This document shows positions 1-12,153 of a stretch of DNA of 64,000 nt, piece by piece (position 1 is the stretch's first letter; each line of letters starts with the position of its first letter). The stretch is taken from positions 23,037,082 to 23,101,081 of the forward strand of contig NC_058057.1 in the NCBI RefSeq assembly GCF_020085105.1, given 5' to 3'. This DNA comes from Siniperca chuatsi (Eukaryota > Chordata > Actinopteri > Centrarchiformes > Sinipercidae). The notes under the pieces were generated by a model that was not told where the DNA came from, ran no database searches, and saw nothing but the letters and a program-made list of their open reading frames with translations. Made by a program: the position numbers and the translations under genes.

Positions 1-112
1 ACTATACAGACCAGAAATGCAATGTGCGTGCCAAAATATATGAACAAAAATGTTTGGCAGCTGTTACTTGAATTGAAAATGCCACTAGATAGTGAGAAAC
101 TCTGGTGCTTAC

Positions 113-2347
113 CTGTCGGAGGTAGGAGGGGAGGGATTTCTCTCCTTTCTCGAGGGATTTGATCTGGCTGGGGGTTAGGGACTGGAATTCAGCTTGCTCT
201 CCTTCGAGTCTGGACCTCTCAGCGCTGATCTTCCAGAAAGACGACTCTTCCTCTTGCCTCCGTCCCTCGCTGACAGACACCTTCACAATCACACAATAAC
301 ACATATGATTTAAACTTTCCTAAGATTAGGCACTGTATTCATTAAACATACAATTGCTGGTATCAATTTTATCTAATAATTTCTGCTTAAAATATGATTA
401 AAGGTAAGGTAAAGCTTAACCAAAGATCAATTCCTACTGGAGATATGTACCATTCAAACAAGCCAACAATGCACTATTTATGGATCTAGCAGACTGTTGT
501 TATGGGACAAACACTGTGCTAACCAAACATAAACCACATTTTTACGTTGTCAAACTGTTAGCCTCTTTAACATAGAATTGAGAAATAACATTACCACATC
601 CCCACACATAAATGTGTCATGTTAGGTTTGGTTATTTAAAACATTCTCTCTAACCTGCCATGTTGCTCTAAATGTTTTTGTTATAAGTAAACCATTGATA
701 ACATCTTAAGAACTAAACTGGTATTATTAATCTTAGTGTGTGAAGAGGCATACTGAGATTTTCTTGATCACACACTAAGCAACCAGGTGAACCAAACGTC
801 CTCACTGTCCATCCCAAAGGCTCAGAGATGCTTTGACAAATTGCCTATTTCAGTCCAAAGCTTGATTGATTAACTAGGCTTGATTACATTCTCCTCTCCT
901 GTTATATATTGATTATACAAAACCAAGTCAAACATTAAACTATATCTCCAGTAACATATGATGAGTTAAGTGTTTATTTCCTTTCAAACCAAAATATAGA
1001 AATTAAAACAATCACAGCACACTCCTTATCATACCTTGGCTCCTGGTGTACTCTTGCCAAGCTGGCTGGAATGAGGAACCTTTACAGCCTTTGAGTCTGC
1101 CTGCAAGGCTGAGATCCCCTGGTCTGCAGAGCCTGATGTCAAGCTGAAATCCAACTGGCTCTGAAAGATGGGAGCAAAGTTTACAACAATATCTCACAAC
1201 TCCTGCTTGTAATTAGCAAGCAAAAATATTAAATATTGTCTGGTTCTTAAATTGGGGGATTTGATCTTTGATTCTGTATTATTATATAATACAGAATATG
1301 AAAAATAAATTGTTGGTCAGATGAAACAAACAATTTTAAGATGCCACATTGGCATTTGTCACTTTTTGACATTTTATAGACTACATGATCAGTTATTGAA
1401 AAAGTAATAAACACATTAATCTATAATAACAATAGCAGCCATACAATAATGTGCCAAATTTCTTCCCAGAGTCACTTGTCGGACTTAAACTTAACCTGAA
1501 TATTTTTTACCTTTGTTTCCCATGAGAAGGGGGCAGAATGCTCATCTTGCCAGGTAATATCCTTAACAGAAACACAGTGTGAAGTTACAATTTCTTCTTA
1601 AGGGCTTTCCTTAAATCATAAACCAATGTAGCTTATACAAAGTCAAATTGTTTAAATGTTTTGCCTTTTTGTAAAAAAAACAAAACAAAAAAAACATAAA
1701 AATAATGGCAACCATAACCAATATTTTCTGAGACAGCATGTATTCAACAAATCATTATGTTCTACAAATGGGAGCCTGTTGTAAGTCTATCTAACATAAT
1801 GTAGTTTTGTTTCACTATTAGGCCTAATTTTTATCTATTTATCTAACGTTATAGGTTATCAATAATTTCTGGTTGTGACTAAAATTCACGTGTAGCTAGC
1901 TTACGTATCAGGCAGCCACTGTGACGTATACCAACATATTTCAACGGCTACGTGGCTAGTTAGCAACCATGACAACACAGGCTATTCCTCTAAAAATACT
2001 CACAAAGCAGTTTAATATAAATTCAAATGTGGTTTAAATACCTCTTCCCCGAAGTGAACTATCTTCTGACCCGCCTGAATGAGCAGTTTAGGGTAACAGA
2101 CCACTTCTTCACGGTCAACTCTGTGCATAGCGTATCGGGCTCGGATATGGGGATCCATCATCCCGTTGTCGATGGCGCTGTCTTGCTCTTGCGGCGTCAT
2201 TTTCTCCCAGGACGAGCCGTGCTTGGCTTTAATTTTCTCCCTCTCCTGCATTATTTTCTTCGCCATGGAGTTGATGGAGGAGAAGTATTCGAACTTCTTT
2301 TCCTCCATCCTGTGAGCGTCGAGCCCCGCCATTGTTGCGGCGGCCAT
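113..2347 (-). CDS. c1orf198: C1orf198 homologue, 5' part (4 coding exons, partial)
   Basis: Coding exons, in transcript order on the minus strand, are 2347-2042, 1561-1511, 1160-1035 and 280-113. They have 102, 17, 42 and 56 codons, and all junctions are phase 0 with GT-AG introns. The gene continues past the left edge; 217 residues are visible, and the human protein is about 327. I recognise the family from three blocks: an N-terminal [16 protein letters not shown] segment, [14 protein letters not shown] in exon 2, and [11 protein letters not shown] followed by [18 protein letters not shown] in exon 4. The protein is uncharacterised in vertebrates (a DUF4706-type protein) and no catalytic motif is seen. 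The start is the first ATG of the conserved exon; a second ATG lies five codons downstream (MAAATM). Reading frame and splice phases agree throughout, so the assignment is firm. Function is unknown. Confidence 0.93.
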
Positions 2348-2350
2348 CTT
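2341..2350 (-). promoter_or_regulatory. YY1-like motif overlapping the c1orf198 start codon
   Basis: The minus strand reads AAGATGGCCG, with the ATG being the translation start. AAGATGGCGGC is the classical YY1 element found just downstream of many vertebrate transcription starts. This suggests a short 5' UTR with transcription starting nearby. The motif match is seen; its use is inferred. Confidence 0.4.
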
Positions 2351-2729
2351 TAGCTGCTACCAGCTGTTGTTATTGTGAGGAAAAGCAAACTGGTGTTCAT
2401 CGCAGTGTGGGCGATGGGCAGGACTCTGTCAAAACGATGTGGAAGCTATTCCGTTGTATGTGTGTGTGTTAATGGCGCCATCTTGTGGTCTTTACCAGGA
2501 GGGAAACGTGCAAGGGTTCAGATTGTGGCACCACAGGTAGGTGCTGATCAAAAACAGTTTTATATGTTTAATATAGCTGTTGCTTTGGGGTTAGACCCAT
2601 AGACTGTATGGTTTGACCTACAGCACTCTGTCCGTGGTTTAATTAATCTCTGACATTTCAGGTGTCCTCTGCTTACTAAACCTGCAATATAACTGGTTTA
2701 TTTTGGCACTGGGGAAACAAATCATCACC

Positions 2730-3095
2730 TTTTAAGTTTATATGGCGAACGTGTTGGCAAACAGTTTACATATCCAGCAGTTACAGTATGGAGCAACATC
2801 AGCTAGTCATTAACTGTCTGTCTGCTGCTTGGTGCTGAGCAGGTAGTGTACAATGTTTTTTGTAGAGGTTTTTAGCTGAAAATAGCTGCCTGCTGCAGCC
2901 GAAAACAACACTTTGAGAGCGGGGAGAGTCAACAAAAACAGCAAAGTTGCTGCCGGACAGATGAACAGTGAGTGAAACTGCACTCTCAGGTGATAGGCCC
3001 TAATTCTCTGTAGGTGCTTCACTACGAGCTACCCCTCTCCCATTGTCACGTCGTTTTCAAGTTTTTGTTTGATACATTGTTATAGTAAAAATATC
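2730..3095 (+). repeat. Dispersed repeat family B, copy 1
   Basis: This stretch matches 51700-52206 in order and orientation. Shared words include ACACATCCAGCAGTTAC-like, TGCTGTTTGGTGCTG-like, AGCTGCCTGCTGCAGC and CATTGTTATxATAAAAATAT. A more diverged part recurs at about 13220-13640. No open frame is conserved, so I treat it as a non-autonomous mobile element or its relic. Confidence 0.6.
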
Positions 3096-3314
3096 GATTT
3101 CCTTTGGATGATGTTTGAAATGCAACCTCGACGGAGGAAAGGTGAACCTTTCTGAGGAAAAAGGTCGACGTCAGAACTCCTCAACAAGGTAACAGACACA
3201 CTACCCTGACATATCTTTTTGTAAAGTAGCCTAATTCTGGCTAAGAAGGCTAACAAAGTTAGCAGACAGTTGCTTATCCAGCAGACATGTCGAAATCTAA
3301 CATTCATTTGGAGG

Positions 3315-3500
3315 TGTTTCTCAGTGGTGGAATCTAACTACTGTAAGTGCTTTTACATAATGTAGGCCACTTAAGTACAAATTCAAGGTACTTATACTTT
3401 ACTTGAGTATTTACATTGTACATACATCTCAGATGCAAATATTGTACTTTTTACTCCACTACATTTTTCTGACAGCTTTACTTTTCAGGTTACACTTTTT
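3315..3500. repeat. Teleost stepped AAGTAC repeat
   Basis: It begins CAGTGGTGGAATCTAACTAC and carries repeated steps such as ACTTAAGTACAAATTC and TTTACTTGAGTATTT, ending in TTACTCCACTACATTT. This pattern is very common in fish genomes. A related fragment lies at about 37585-37705. It is non-coding. Confidence 0.6.
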
Positions 3501-4551
3501 CATACCCTTCCTATCCAACGAAAACCATGTATCTCAAAATGTGGTGATTTTTTTTAACTAGAATTTTTCTGATAAACTGAAGGATGAAGTTCCTTTATGG
3601 GTTGAGAAGTTGCTCCTACTTCTTAAGCTAAATAAACTATTTAAAACCCCCTTTGGAGCAGCTTATAGTAGGTTAAATGCAATTTTGGAAACAGAAATCA
3701 TGAATGAGTATAACGACAGAGATAATGAAACAAAAACTGAGCTGCAGTTTGAAAATGATTTGGACTAAACTTCAAACATGTTTAATAAACATACTGTAGG
3801 CCGATGCGTACCCTTTCCCCAATACATTTTTCATTACAATCAATTACAAACACAAGGCACATACAGTCAAATTAAAATACAAAACATGAAAAAACAAATT
3901 ATTTGTAATTCAAATATTTACAGTTTTAAAAGTCATGTCGGCAAATTTAACATTATAAGAGAAAAAATTCAATTTGAAAAGTGAAGTGGCACTAACAGCC
4001 CTTACACACTGCTTTAGAACAAAAAAGCTTGTAGCACCACAAAATGGCTTTTAGCCAATGCAAATTGGAACAGAGATGCAGAGGTATCTGCATTCAAGTC
4101 AAGTTATAGGGTCAGGTCCCTCTGACATTCAGGCCATGTAGTCACAGACCACAGCAGAATGACTACTGTCACAATTACCAATGTGCCACTTGAGGGTGCC
4201 AATATTTAACAGTGGCTCATGTCATAAGACAAAACACAAAGCAAGAAATAAACCCCAAAAACTCAGTTTTGTCCATAATACATTTTAAAAGTTTGCTTCA
4301 ATGACACTGTACCATATATTTAATTATTCTTGTGCATTTTTAAACATTTTAATGTTTGTGACTATTCATAAATAGTCTACATATACGTACAGGACTTTTT
4401 AATCACATAAATAAATAACTCGTAAAAGCGTAATTTACACACGTGGGCCATGGTCTCTTGTGGATTTAGCCCCCACATTTTTATGTGCTCTCCTGTTTTC
4501 TCAGGAACTATACGACTGTTTAACTTTTGCACATTATCTAAATGGCATTCT

Positions 4552-6069
4552 TTAGGCTGTGCTGTGACTGGCATCATGGAGGCTAAGCTTCTGATTTTTC
4601 ATCAGACTGTCACTGTTAAAACGTGGGTGAAGGGCAATAGCAGCAGACGGCACTGTTTTGGACTTTCGTCTGGATGAGCGAGAACACGCCAGGTAGAAGA
4701 GCTCTGCTACGTTGAGTAGAAGAGAGATGCAGGAGACTACAAGCATGAAGAGGATGAAGATGGTCTTCTCTGTGGGTCGAGACATGTAGCACTCTACAGT
4801 GAAGGGACAGGGGGCTCGGGAGCAGACGACTCTTGGGTCCATGATGAACCCATACAGATAATACTGGCCCACAATGAACGCTACCTCCAGGATGATTCTG
4901 AAAAATATAGTGGTTATGTAGTTACCGAGCAGGTTGCCTTTAATCTGGACGTGGCCTTTTGCATCAGAGTACTTGGGAACTTTGACGATTTCACTCCTAG
5001 AGTGGGTCTGCAAATATGCTCTCAGCTTATTTTCTTTGTGGATAATGTGGACGACGTGACCAAGGTAGATCAGCGTTGGTGTTGAGACGAAGATAATCTG
5101 GAGGACCCAAAATCGAATGTGTGAGATTGGGAAGGCGTGGTCATAGCAGACGTTCTTGCAACCAGGCTGTTTGGTGTTACAAATCATATTCGACTGTTCA
5201 TCACCCCACACCTGTAATGTTCAGATGAGAAATTAATATCATTATATGTATGTACAGCAAATGGAGTGCTGAGTTACTTTTATGAACATAGAGGCATTTT
5301 ATTTAGCTTATAGCACAAATCTTCCAACATCCACTACTGGTGTCATTATGAAGGTCCATTGGAGAATTGTGCTAATAATGGCTAAATAATAAACAAGCAG
5401 GCTACAAAATGGGATTCTGAAGATACATTGTTGGTGGTTGTTGGTGTGGCTGTACAAACAATCAGTAGCATTTCAAGTTTAATACGTAAAAAGCAAACTT
5501 AAACAAAGAAAAATATGTTTTTTGTTTCCAACAAGCAAGCAGGATAATTTAGCAAAGACAAGATTATTCTCTTTCCCAATAAATGCTGGAAAAGCCTCCA
5601 GCCCCTGTGGCTCTTCAAAGGATAACCAGTACAGAAAATGGATGGACGGACTGATGGATGAACAACTCTTATCAAAAGATAAAGAAGACAAAGATATTTA
5701 ATAATTTAAAAATGTTTCAATATAACAAATAAGTCTTATAAATATAAAACCTGAAAATGTGTTATCAAGCTGAATCCGGTTTTCACAGCTACTGTTGCCC
5801 TGGAGCTGAGGACCTCCATTAAGGCCACCAGAGGGTATTATTCACCTGAAAGCTTTTAACGCCTCAGAAAAGTAATTCAGAGATTCATGCCGTTAGGTAC
5901 AATGCTACAAAAAATAAAGTTTGAAGAAACAGAAGGAGACCTTCTCTGCTCCAGCTCCAAGGATCATGATCCTGAAGATAAAAAGCACACTGAGCCAGAC
6001 TTTCCCGATGACGGTGGAGTGGGACTGGACCTTGTCCAGTAGAGAGGACAGAAAACTCCACTCTCCCAT
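4552..6069 (-). CDS. Connexin A, two coding exons (262 aa)
   Basis: Exons are 6069-5941 (43 codons) and 5211-4552 (219 codons plus stop), separated by a 729-base GT-AG intron in phase 0. The protein is a gap-junction connexin. It has the N-terminus [19 protein letters not shown], four membrane segments, and E1 cysteines in the C-x6-C-x3-C pattern (C54, C61, C65). E2 cysteines follow C-x4-C-x5-C, then SRPTEKTIF at the M4 entry. The cytoplasmic tail is short. Six connexins form a hemichannel, and two hemichannels dock to join neighbouring cells. It resembles connexin B downstream and belongs to the fish Cx32.2/Cx32.7-type group; I cannot fix an orthologue name. The coding intron between GAEK and VWGDEQ is unusual. 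A splice acceptor (TTTCCTCATCAG) ten bases before the ATG implies an upstream untranslated exon. Confidence 0.93.
5212..5940 (-). other. Connexin A coding intron
   Basis: The 729-base intron has donor GTCTCC and acceptor CATTACAG and splits residue 43 from 44. It is AT-rich and I see no embedded gene. Reading through the donor adds about ten codons before a stop, so the spliced form is the only full-length connexin. Confidence 0.8.
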
Positions 6070-6269
6070 GGTCTCTGATCTGATGAGGAAAAGCCAATAA
6101 AAATGATAATTTAGACAAGACAAATGGCATTTTCTTAAACCTCCCATTTATCATAACCCAAGTGAGTTATGATATTCCAAGCATCTACAAACTGAAGACT
6201 TCAGTCAGATGGAGCCAGAGGAGAAAAGTTTCATTAAGAAACCTGAAACTTCTTGTTTCTCATTTAGCT

Positions 6270-6271
<2 letters not shown>

Positions 6272-6317
<46 letters not shown>
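6272..6317. repeat. (TA)n microsatellite
   Basis: About 23 uninterrupted TA units lie 200 bases upstream of the connexin A coding start, inside its presumed 5' UTR intron. Confidence 0.95.
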
Positions 6318-6320
<3 letters not shown>

Positions 6321-7400
6321 GACCACACAAGTTTAAACAGTCTTACATAGCAACTAACTGTTAGCCACTATTAATGGCAGAATAGTTTCCAAATTTATTG
6401 GCAGACCATTGTTAAGTTGTAGTGACCTAAATTATATTAAATTGGTATAAATTTTTTGAGAACGGAAGCACAATTTCTGAAAATGTAATTAAGTTTTAAT
6501 CTTATCGTTATTTATTTAAGTCATGACTGGTGTCTAATTAACCAGTAATATTTTATTCTCCATATTACATACAGCACAAAAGTATAGATTAAAGCATTCT
6601 GCGTGTTATTTTTTTTAAAAACAGTACTAGGTGCTGTGGTTTATGATTATTGATTAACAAGAATGGTAAAACATCATCAACAACAGCAGAAAGTCTATTT
6701 TGCTTTGGAGACAATTACATGTTGTAAAAACCCTAATCTACAGTATAGAGTGTCCAGAACGTAAAGAGTGACCTTATCTCAAGTTATCTTACAGGTGATT
6801 GGATGTAATGATAGGAGAGGAATTTGTATACCACAGATATTTCTATGCTTCTGTTCTGCTGCATCTACAAATATATTTTTTTGTCATCAGAAGAAAAGCA
6901 CTAAAGTGTGTTTACAGTCAATTCTAACTACACATCATGACTTTATCAAGTCAAAGTTGAAATAAAATTTGGTGTATGTAAGCACTACCAAGAGTTCGGA
7001 ACTCCAAGAAAATGTAGAAATTTGTAGATAACACAGATTTCTATCCCCATGGATTATGGACAATGCATAAGTCTGAATGGTCAGGTGGTCTATAGAGTTT
7101 CTCTGCACTCTGGCTTTGCTTACACACACTTATACTAACATGCTTACAGCAATCTGCCAAGGTAAGAATATACTCATAATAATAAATGCCTATGTCCATC
7201 TTTATATACCTTTGTGGTTGAGATTGTGTGTATCTTATTCTAAAATGAATAACGTGAAATTTAAGTTTGAATTAATTACATTTTGCATATTGTGCAGCAA
7301 AAATATTACAATTAAAATACAAATATTATTATATATATATATATAAATATATATGTGTTACAATTATAATACAAATATAAAAAAAAAGTGTACACCTTAC

Positions 7401-7480
7401 CTTGGAATTTAAAAGGCCTCTGTACAGACAAACAGACCAGTCTCCAGCTGTGGAGCTGAATGATTGAGAGCCCAGTGCAC
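7401..7480 (-). other. Candidate untranslated first exon of connexin A
   Basis: On the minus strand a good donor, TTCCAAG followed by GTAAGG, has its exon boundary at 7401. It pairs with the acceptor just before the connexin A ATG (exon resumes at 6079). The upstream exon end is a guess. The donor is seen; exon use is inferred. Confidence 0.35.
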
Positions 7481-8319
7481 TGAATCAAACCTGTCTGCAG
7501 TACCTTGAACTTTAGATCAGATCAAATTGCGTAACAGTGTTAGCTGTCACGTTGTCATGACATCTGGAAATGATAAATCTCAAGTGGACAATTTTGGGCT
7601 GAGCACTGACAAGATTGTATTGTTAATGATTAGCAGTGCTATGAACCAAATTCTTGTGCTAATGATTTTTCTACAGCTTTTTTATGTCATTGGTCATTAT
7701 CATCACTGTGTGACTTTTGTATTGATGTTATTTCATAGTTAAATCACATACACCAACACAATATATGTAAAAAATCCCTCAAACTTATCCCCTTTTGGCA
7801 TTTTGTATTTGATGAGATTTGTCAGTTATGTATTAACAAGGCAAGTATTTGAGAGTCAGGGACTAAAGGGCACGTGCACAACAACATGAACACCTGTACA
7901 GACTAATGCAATCCAGTGCAAGTGCCCTGCAATGAATACTACGTGAGGCTAGAACAGTCACGTTTATTTTTTGTTGAGACTGTGTCAACAGAAAGTTTCT
8001 TTTTGTTCAGGCTGTGTGATTTACACAAAGTCTGAACAAACTGAGCAAATCTAAGATTATGAGCTTCACAAAGATGCTTTTGTTGTAGGGAATTTGTATT
8101 GAAATGAAATAAGTTGAGCAGGTCCTCTGGACTTTTAGTGGATGTATTTGATCCTCTTAATATGTCACACCTTGTTTGAGTTCTGTCTTTATATTGTCCA
8201 TCTGATGTATATGTCCTTAGCCTTATATAAACTTATTCAAATTATTCTTGAATCGGTGGTGGTTAATATCTGTCAATCTATCAACAACTCCCCATTCTGA
8301 AGTTATAGCAAGCACACAC

Positions 8320-8631
8320 GATTATCGAGTTGATTAATCGATTAGTCACCAGACATTTAATTGGCAACAATTTTGATAATGTATTAATTGTTAAAGTAAT
8401 TTTTAAGAAAAAATAGCAAACAAATCCCTGGTGTCGGCTTCTCAAATTTGAATATTTTCTGGTTTTCTAACTCTTCTGTGATATTAAACTGAATATGTTT
8501 GGGGTTTGGACAGATGTGAAAATGTCACTATGGGCTCTGGGAAGCTGTCATGGACATTTTACACAAATTTCTGACATTTTATAATCGGCAGAGTAATCAG
8601 TAATGAAAATAATCATTAGTTGCAGCCCTAC
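8320..8631 (-). repeat. Family C inverted-repeat element, copy 1
   Basis: Read on the minus strand it starts with AGGGCTGCAACTAATGATT and carries ATTTTCATTACTGATTA. The other end has ACTAATCGATTAATC-like sequence. Related copies are at about 34384-34692, 21260-21507 and 57215-57360. It looks like a short non-autonomous DNA element typical of teleosts. Confidence 0.6.
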
Positions 8632-8760
8632 AGTGTTACCAAATAAGTATAAAACATGCTCTTTTAAAGTAAGGTGTTTTACTTTGAAGTGTAAAGTGTA
8701 AACCTGCCATCTGTAAATAATTAATGTAGTCATGAAACAGTTTTTATCCAACTTTAATCA

Positions 8761-8766
8761 TTTATT
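8761..8766 (-). other. Polyadenylation signal, connexin B
   Basis: AATAAA on the minus strand, about 390 bases after the connexin B stop. It is the first perfect hexamer I noticed in this direction. Use is inferred. Confidence 0.45.
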
Positions 8767-9154
8767 AAAAGCATACAAAAATGGGGGAAAAAGACACATT
8801 CAATAACTGGGCATAGACAAAATTCTGCTCACTCATAGATTAAGTGAGTATCGAAGAACATAAATACATTATGAACATTGCACGCTATCCATTAATGGAT
8901 TTCTAGTTTAAGAATGCAAAATAATTGCAAAATTCCAACAACATGACCCTAAACTAATTTATGCAGACTTTTCTCAACATGAATATCACTTTACTACACA
9001 ATGATAACACTTTTCCTTGATGTTCTGTCATGATTTGTACACCACATTGTAAGAACTCTTCACTTCAGTCTCTTAGATGTATCTGAACAAGGAACCGTGG
9101 GGCAGAAATCTGAAACAAGCATTTAATACATTAAAATGGTCAGGTCAGTGGTTT

Positions 9155-10012
9155 TTAATGACTGTTCAGTAGTCGTTTCTCCTCTTTGGCCCCATCCAGG
9201 CTTCCACCAATACTCTCTTGCTCCATGTTCATTTTGTTCTGCTTGAGTGCTTCCTCTTCAGTCGTAGTCATCTGCCTGGGAGCTGACAGGCTGGCAGGGT
9301 ATTCCGCTGAAGTGATCTTGTGAGTGCGAGCCCTGGACCCACATCTAACCCTGGTACAAATCAGGTAGAACACCTCAATGACGTTGAGAAGCAGAGAGAC
9401 GCAGGCCACTACCAGCATAAAAATGATAAAGATGGTCTTCTCCGTGGGTCGGGACATGTAGCACTCCACAGTGAAGGGACAGGGCTTCTTAGAGCAGGGG
9501 AACATGGGGACCATGACAAAGCCGTACAAGTAGTACTGGCCTACTATGAAGGCAGACTCAATGACGATTTTGACCACGAGCTGGGTCAGGTAGCTCCCGA
9601 GCAGGTTCCCCTTGATCTTCACCTTTCCTTTTTCATCTGTGTATTTGCACCTTTTGAGCAGCAGGGTCCCACCGGGGCCCAACAGCCTCTCCCTCAGCTT
9701 TTTCTCCGTGTGGATGATGTGCATAGCGTGGCCCAGGTAGATCAGCGTTGGCGTGGAGACAAAGATGATCTGGAGGACCCAGAAGCGAATGTGCGAGATG
9801 GGGAAGGTCCAGTCGTAGCAGACGTTCTCACAACCAGGTTGCTGAGTGTTACAGGTGAAACCCGACTGCTCGTCTCCCCAGACGCTCTCAGCACCCGCAC
9901 CCAAAACCATGATCCTGAACAGGAAGAGGACGCTCATCCAGATCTTCCCAATGACTGTGGAGTGGGACTGGACCTTGTCCAGCAAGGATGACAGGAATCC
10001 CCAGTCTCCCAT
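9155..10012 (-). CDS. cx32.2: Connexin B, Cx32.2-like, single coding exon (285 aa)
   Basis: This is an uninterrupted 285-codon frame starting [19 protein letters not shown], which fixes the start. It has four membrane segments, E1 cysteines C54, C61 and C65 (C-x6-C-x3-C), E2 cysteines as C-x4-C-x5-C ([13 protein letters not shown]), and SRPTEKTIF at the M4 entry. The charged C-terminal tail is rich in Glu, Lys and Gln. It would form gap-junction channels between cells. Size and sequence fit the Cx32.2-type connexins of perch-like fishes (gja13-type in zebrafish usage, from memory). Unlike its neighbours A and C it has no intron at [10 protein letters not shown]. An acceptor (TTATCACAACAG) 21 bases before the ATG points to an untranslated first exon. 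The long plus-strand frame across it is a shadow. Confidence 0.95.
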   Translation of the reverse strand: MGDWGFLSSLLDKVQSHSTVIGKIWMSVLFLFRIMVLGAGAESVWGDEQSGFTCNTQQPGCENVCYDWTFPISHIRFWVLQIIFVSTPTLIYLGHAMHIIHTEKKLRERLLGPGGTLLLKRCKYTDEKGKVKIKGNLLGSYLTQLVVKIVIESAFIVGQYYLYGFVMVPMFPCSKKPCPFTVECYMSRPTEKTIFIIFMLVVACVSLLLNVIEVFYLICTRVRCGSRARTHKITSAEYPASLSAPRQMTTTEEEALKQNKMNMEQESIGGSLDGAKEEKRLLNSH

Positions 10013-10620
10013 CTTTATTGGTGATGTTCAGTTACTGTTGTGATAAAAAGATAAAAGGAAATACGTGAAATACTCATGAGCTAATAAGACAAGCCTACAA
10101 TTTTGTTTGCAATGATCGTTCACCACACCTTATTAAATGAAACATTAACCACAACTTAGTATTCAATCAATATGCTGCTGTATGAAGAAAGGCGCTCATT
10201 GTTCTCTTTTTTTATGTTCTCGAACCTGGCTACTTGAGAAGTAAGAGGATCTCAGCGCCCCAGGACCCTTGAGCTAGTTGGTCAATATTTTCCTAAAATA
10301 ATCATTAATCAGAATTTTGAATGGTATAGTGGATGCAATTATGAAAGAAAAGAAAACCGGGGAAAAAAGTACTTTCCCTGGGTAAACGTAACTTTAAAAA
10401 GCTTACATCAATATTCTGCATAACACGATGATATTTATGCAATAAACACATTGTTATATATCCATTCTGCTAGAGAGAAAGCAATGTCATTAACATTCAA
10501 AAGTAAAATAAAAATCCATCACAAATTTTTTACAAAGTATATATAAAAAGAAAAAAATTACTCATTTCCATTCTATAGTGTTCCTTACAAATATTCACGG
10601 TAACTTACAAAATATGTTAT

Positions 10621-10623
<3 letters not shown>

Positions 10624-10661
<38 letters not shown>
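10624..10661. repeat. (TA)n microsatellite
   Basis: About 19 TA units in the presumed 5' UTR intron of connexin B. Confidence 0.95.
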
Positions 10662-10664
<3 letters not shown>

Positions 10665-10713
10665 TCAAATGATCAGCTATCCGTAGGAGAGAACAATACT
10701 CGTTGCATCTTAC

Positions 10714-10790
10714 CTGCTGACCTGGTCAGAAAGGACTGTCTCTGGCTGGAACAGATCGTTAACTTTAAAGTTGGACCTTGGAGTTTTGTG
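10714..10790 (-). other. Candidate untranslated first exon of connexin B
   Basis: The minus strand shows GGTCAGCAG followed by GTAAGATG, a strong donor with its exon boundary at 10714. It would join the acceptor whose exon starts at 10034. The 5' limit is unknown. The donor is seen; use is inferred. Confidence 0.4.
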
Positions 10791-12153
10791 CTGGGTAAGG
10801 AGAGCACGGATCACATTATGCAACACACATCTGGCTGTAATGTCACGTTGTACCCGTCAGCAAACCAAAGGGAAAAAAAGTTGAAGAAAGACAAGTTGTA
10901 GTAAGAGTGTAATAATTGACAGGTGTTCAGTATCACAGTCTTTGTCTGTTAAATGGCCTTGAATGTTTGAAAATAAATAGATGAATAATAATAAAAGTGT
11001 GTAATCATGTAAACAAGGATGACTAAAACTATTGCTCATATTTAAATAGTCTGCATGTATTTGACTGGGGGTTATGAATGATAAGTAGTTGAATAATTGG
11101 AAATAGTTAAGTTCTGCCATCTGGGGACGGTTAGAGACAGGCTAGCCATTTCTTCTTCTTTCCAGTCTTCGTGCTAAGCCAAGCTAACTGTCTCCTGGTG
11201 GTAGCTTTACATTTAATGTCTATTTAACATCTAACTCTCTGCAAGAGAGCAAATAAGTGTATTTCCCAAAACGGCTATATAAAAAAACATTTTCTTTAAA
11301 AGCCCTTAAAATAATAGCAATACCAGACATGTCTATTTGCTGTACTTGTTAATTATTACTTTTTCTGATACTATGATGAACAAATGCTGAGAGGAATAAA
11401 ATGTTTGCTGATGGCAGCATGTTTAAAAGGAACACAATGTTTAGAAATACAAGCTCTGCTGGTTCATATATTCTTAGTGGCCTATAAATGATTTCAAAGT
11501 TTAAAACTGCATTAAAAGCATTCTTTCAGCACACAATTAACTAAATGCTTTGTATGCATTATAGCAATTGTAGCTCTTTATATACAGTATGATAGATTAA
11601 TAAAAAGCTGCAGTGGTTCGGATGGATGAGGCTGTTCTCAACATGAAAACCCTTGGTAAATTTCAGAGACAGATTAGGGTGGGAAAATGAGTGCATGGTA
11701 ATTTAATGAAACAACAGTGTGACTGAGTATTGACCATGTTTATCATACACAACCAATGGAACTGCAGGGAAACATTGCTTCTTACTGTGCAAACATAACA
11801 ACACGATAAGAAAAGGTAAAGATCCAGTCTGAATCTGAATATGAGAAGTTTATTGAATCAAAATTGTAACAACATTGTCTAAAATCATTCCAAGAAAGTA
11901 CCCTTTGCAAAATCTTTCAAAAAATAATCTACAGTGTTTTAAAATGATGGGAAAACATGGTTTGTTATTTTTGTATTGTGCCACTTGAAGTCATTTTAAG
12001 TAACATTTGGAGTCCTGTTTACAGAATCTGGCTACTCCCCTCCCTCCATCTTTATTTAGTGCACACACACACCCCTTTCCTCCCCAAAGCCAACACACAA
12101 ATACTGGAACTCAGGAGAATTGGACACGTACAACCTATCACAGCCTCTATGCT
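10791..12153. other. Region between connexins B and C
   Basis: Mostly AT-rich non-coding DNA. The 3' half of a family A repeat lies at about 11118-11300. A minus-strand AATAAA at 11849-11854 is the likely polyadenylation signal of connexin C, giving a 3' UTR of about 300 bases. No other gene is seen. Confidence 0.5.
11118..11300 (+). repeat. Family A repeat, 3' part
   Basis: Words such as CAGTCTTCGTGCTAAGC, CTAACTCTCTGCAAGAGAG and GTGTATTTCCCAAAA match the right half of the fuller copies at 60567-61204 and 58401-58974. Confidence 0.55.

Larger units (their letters stand above)
2348..4376. other. Intergenic region between c1orf198 and connexin A
   Basis: The c1orf198 upstream sequence occupies about 2348-2600. 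A dispersed repeat (family B) covers about 2730-3095, and a fish repeat with stepped AAGTAC units lies at about 3315-3500. The rest is AT-rich. The minus-strand hexamer ATTAAA at 3781-3786 could be the polyadenylation signal of connexin A, which would give it a 3' UTR of about 770 bases. No further gene is seen. Confidence 0.5.
6318..9154. other. Region between connexins A and B
   Basis: The region holds the presumed 5' UTR intron and first exon of connexin A (to about 7480), a short (TA)n tract at 7327-7353, a family C inverted-repeat element at 8320-8631, and the 3' UTR of connexin B. The minus-strand AATAAA at 8761-8766 is its likely polyadenylation signal. I see no additional coding sequence. 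Confidence 0.5.

Noticed and set aside
2375-2602. 75-codon frame divergent from c1orf198
   Set aside because: It lies in promoter-like sequence with no conserved motif; probably chance.
9320-9991. 223-codon plus-strand frame opposite connexin B
   Set aside because: It is an antisense shadow of a strongly conserved connexin exon, with no family similarity.
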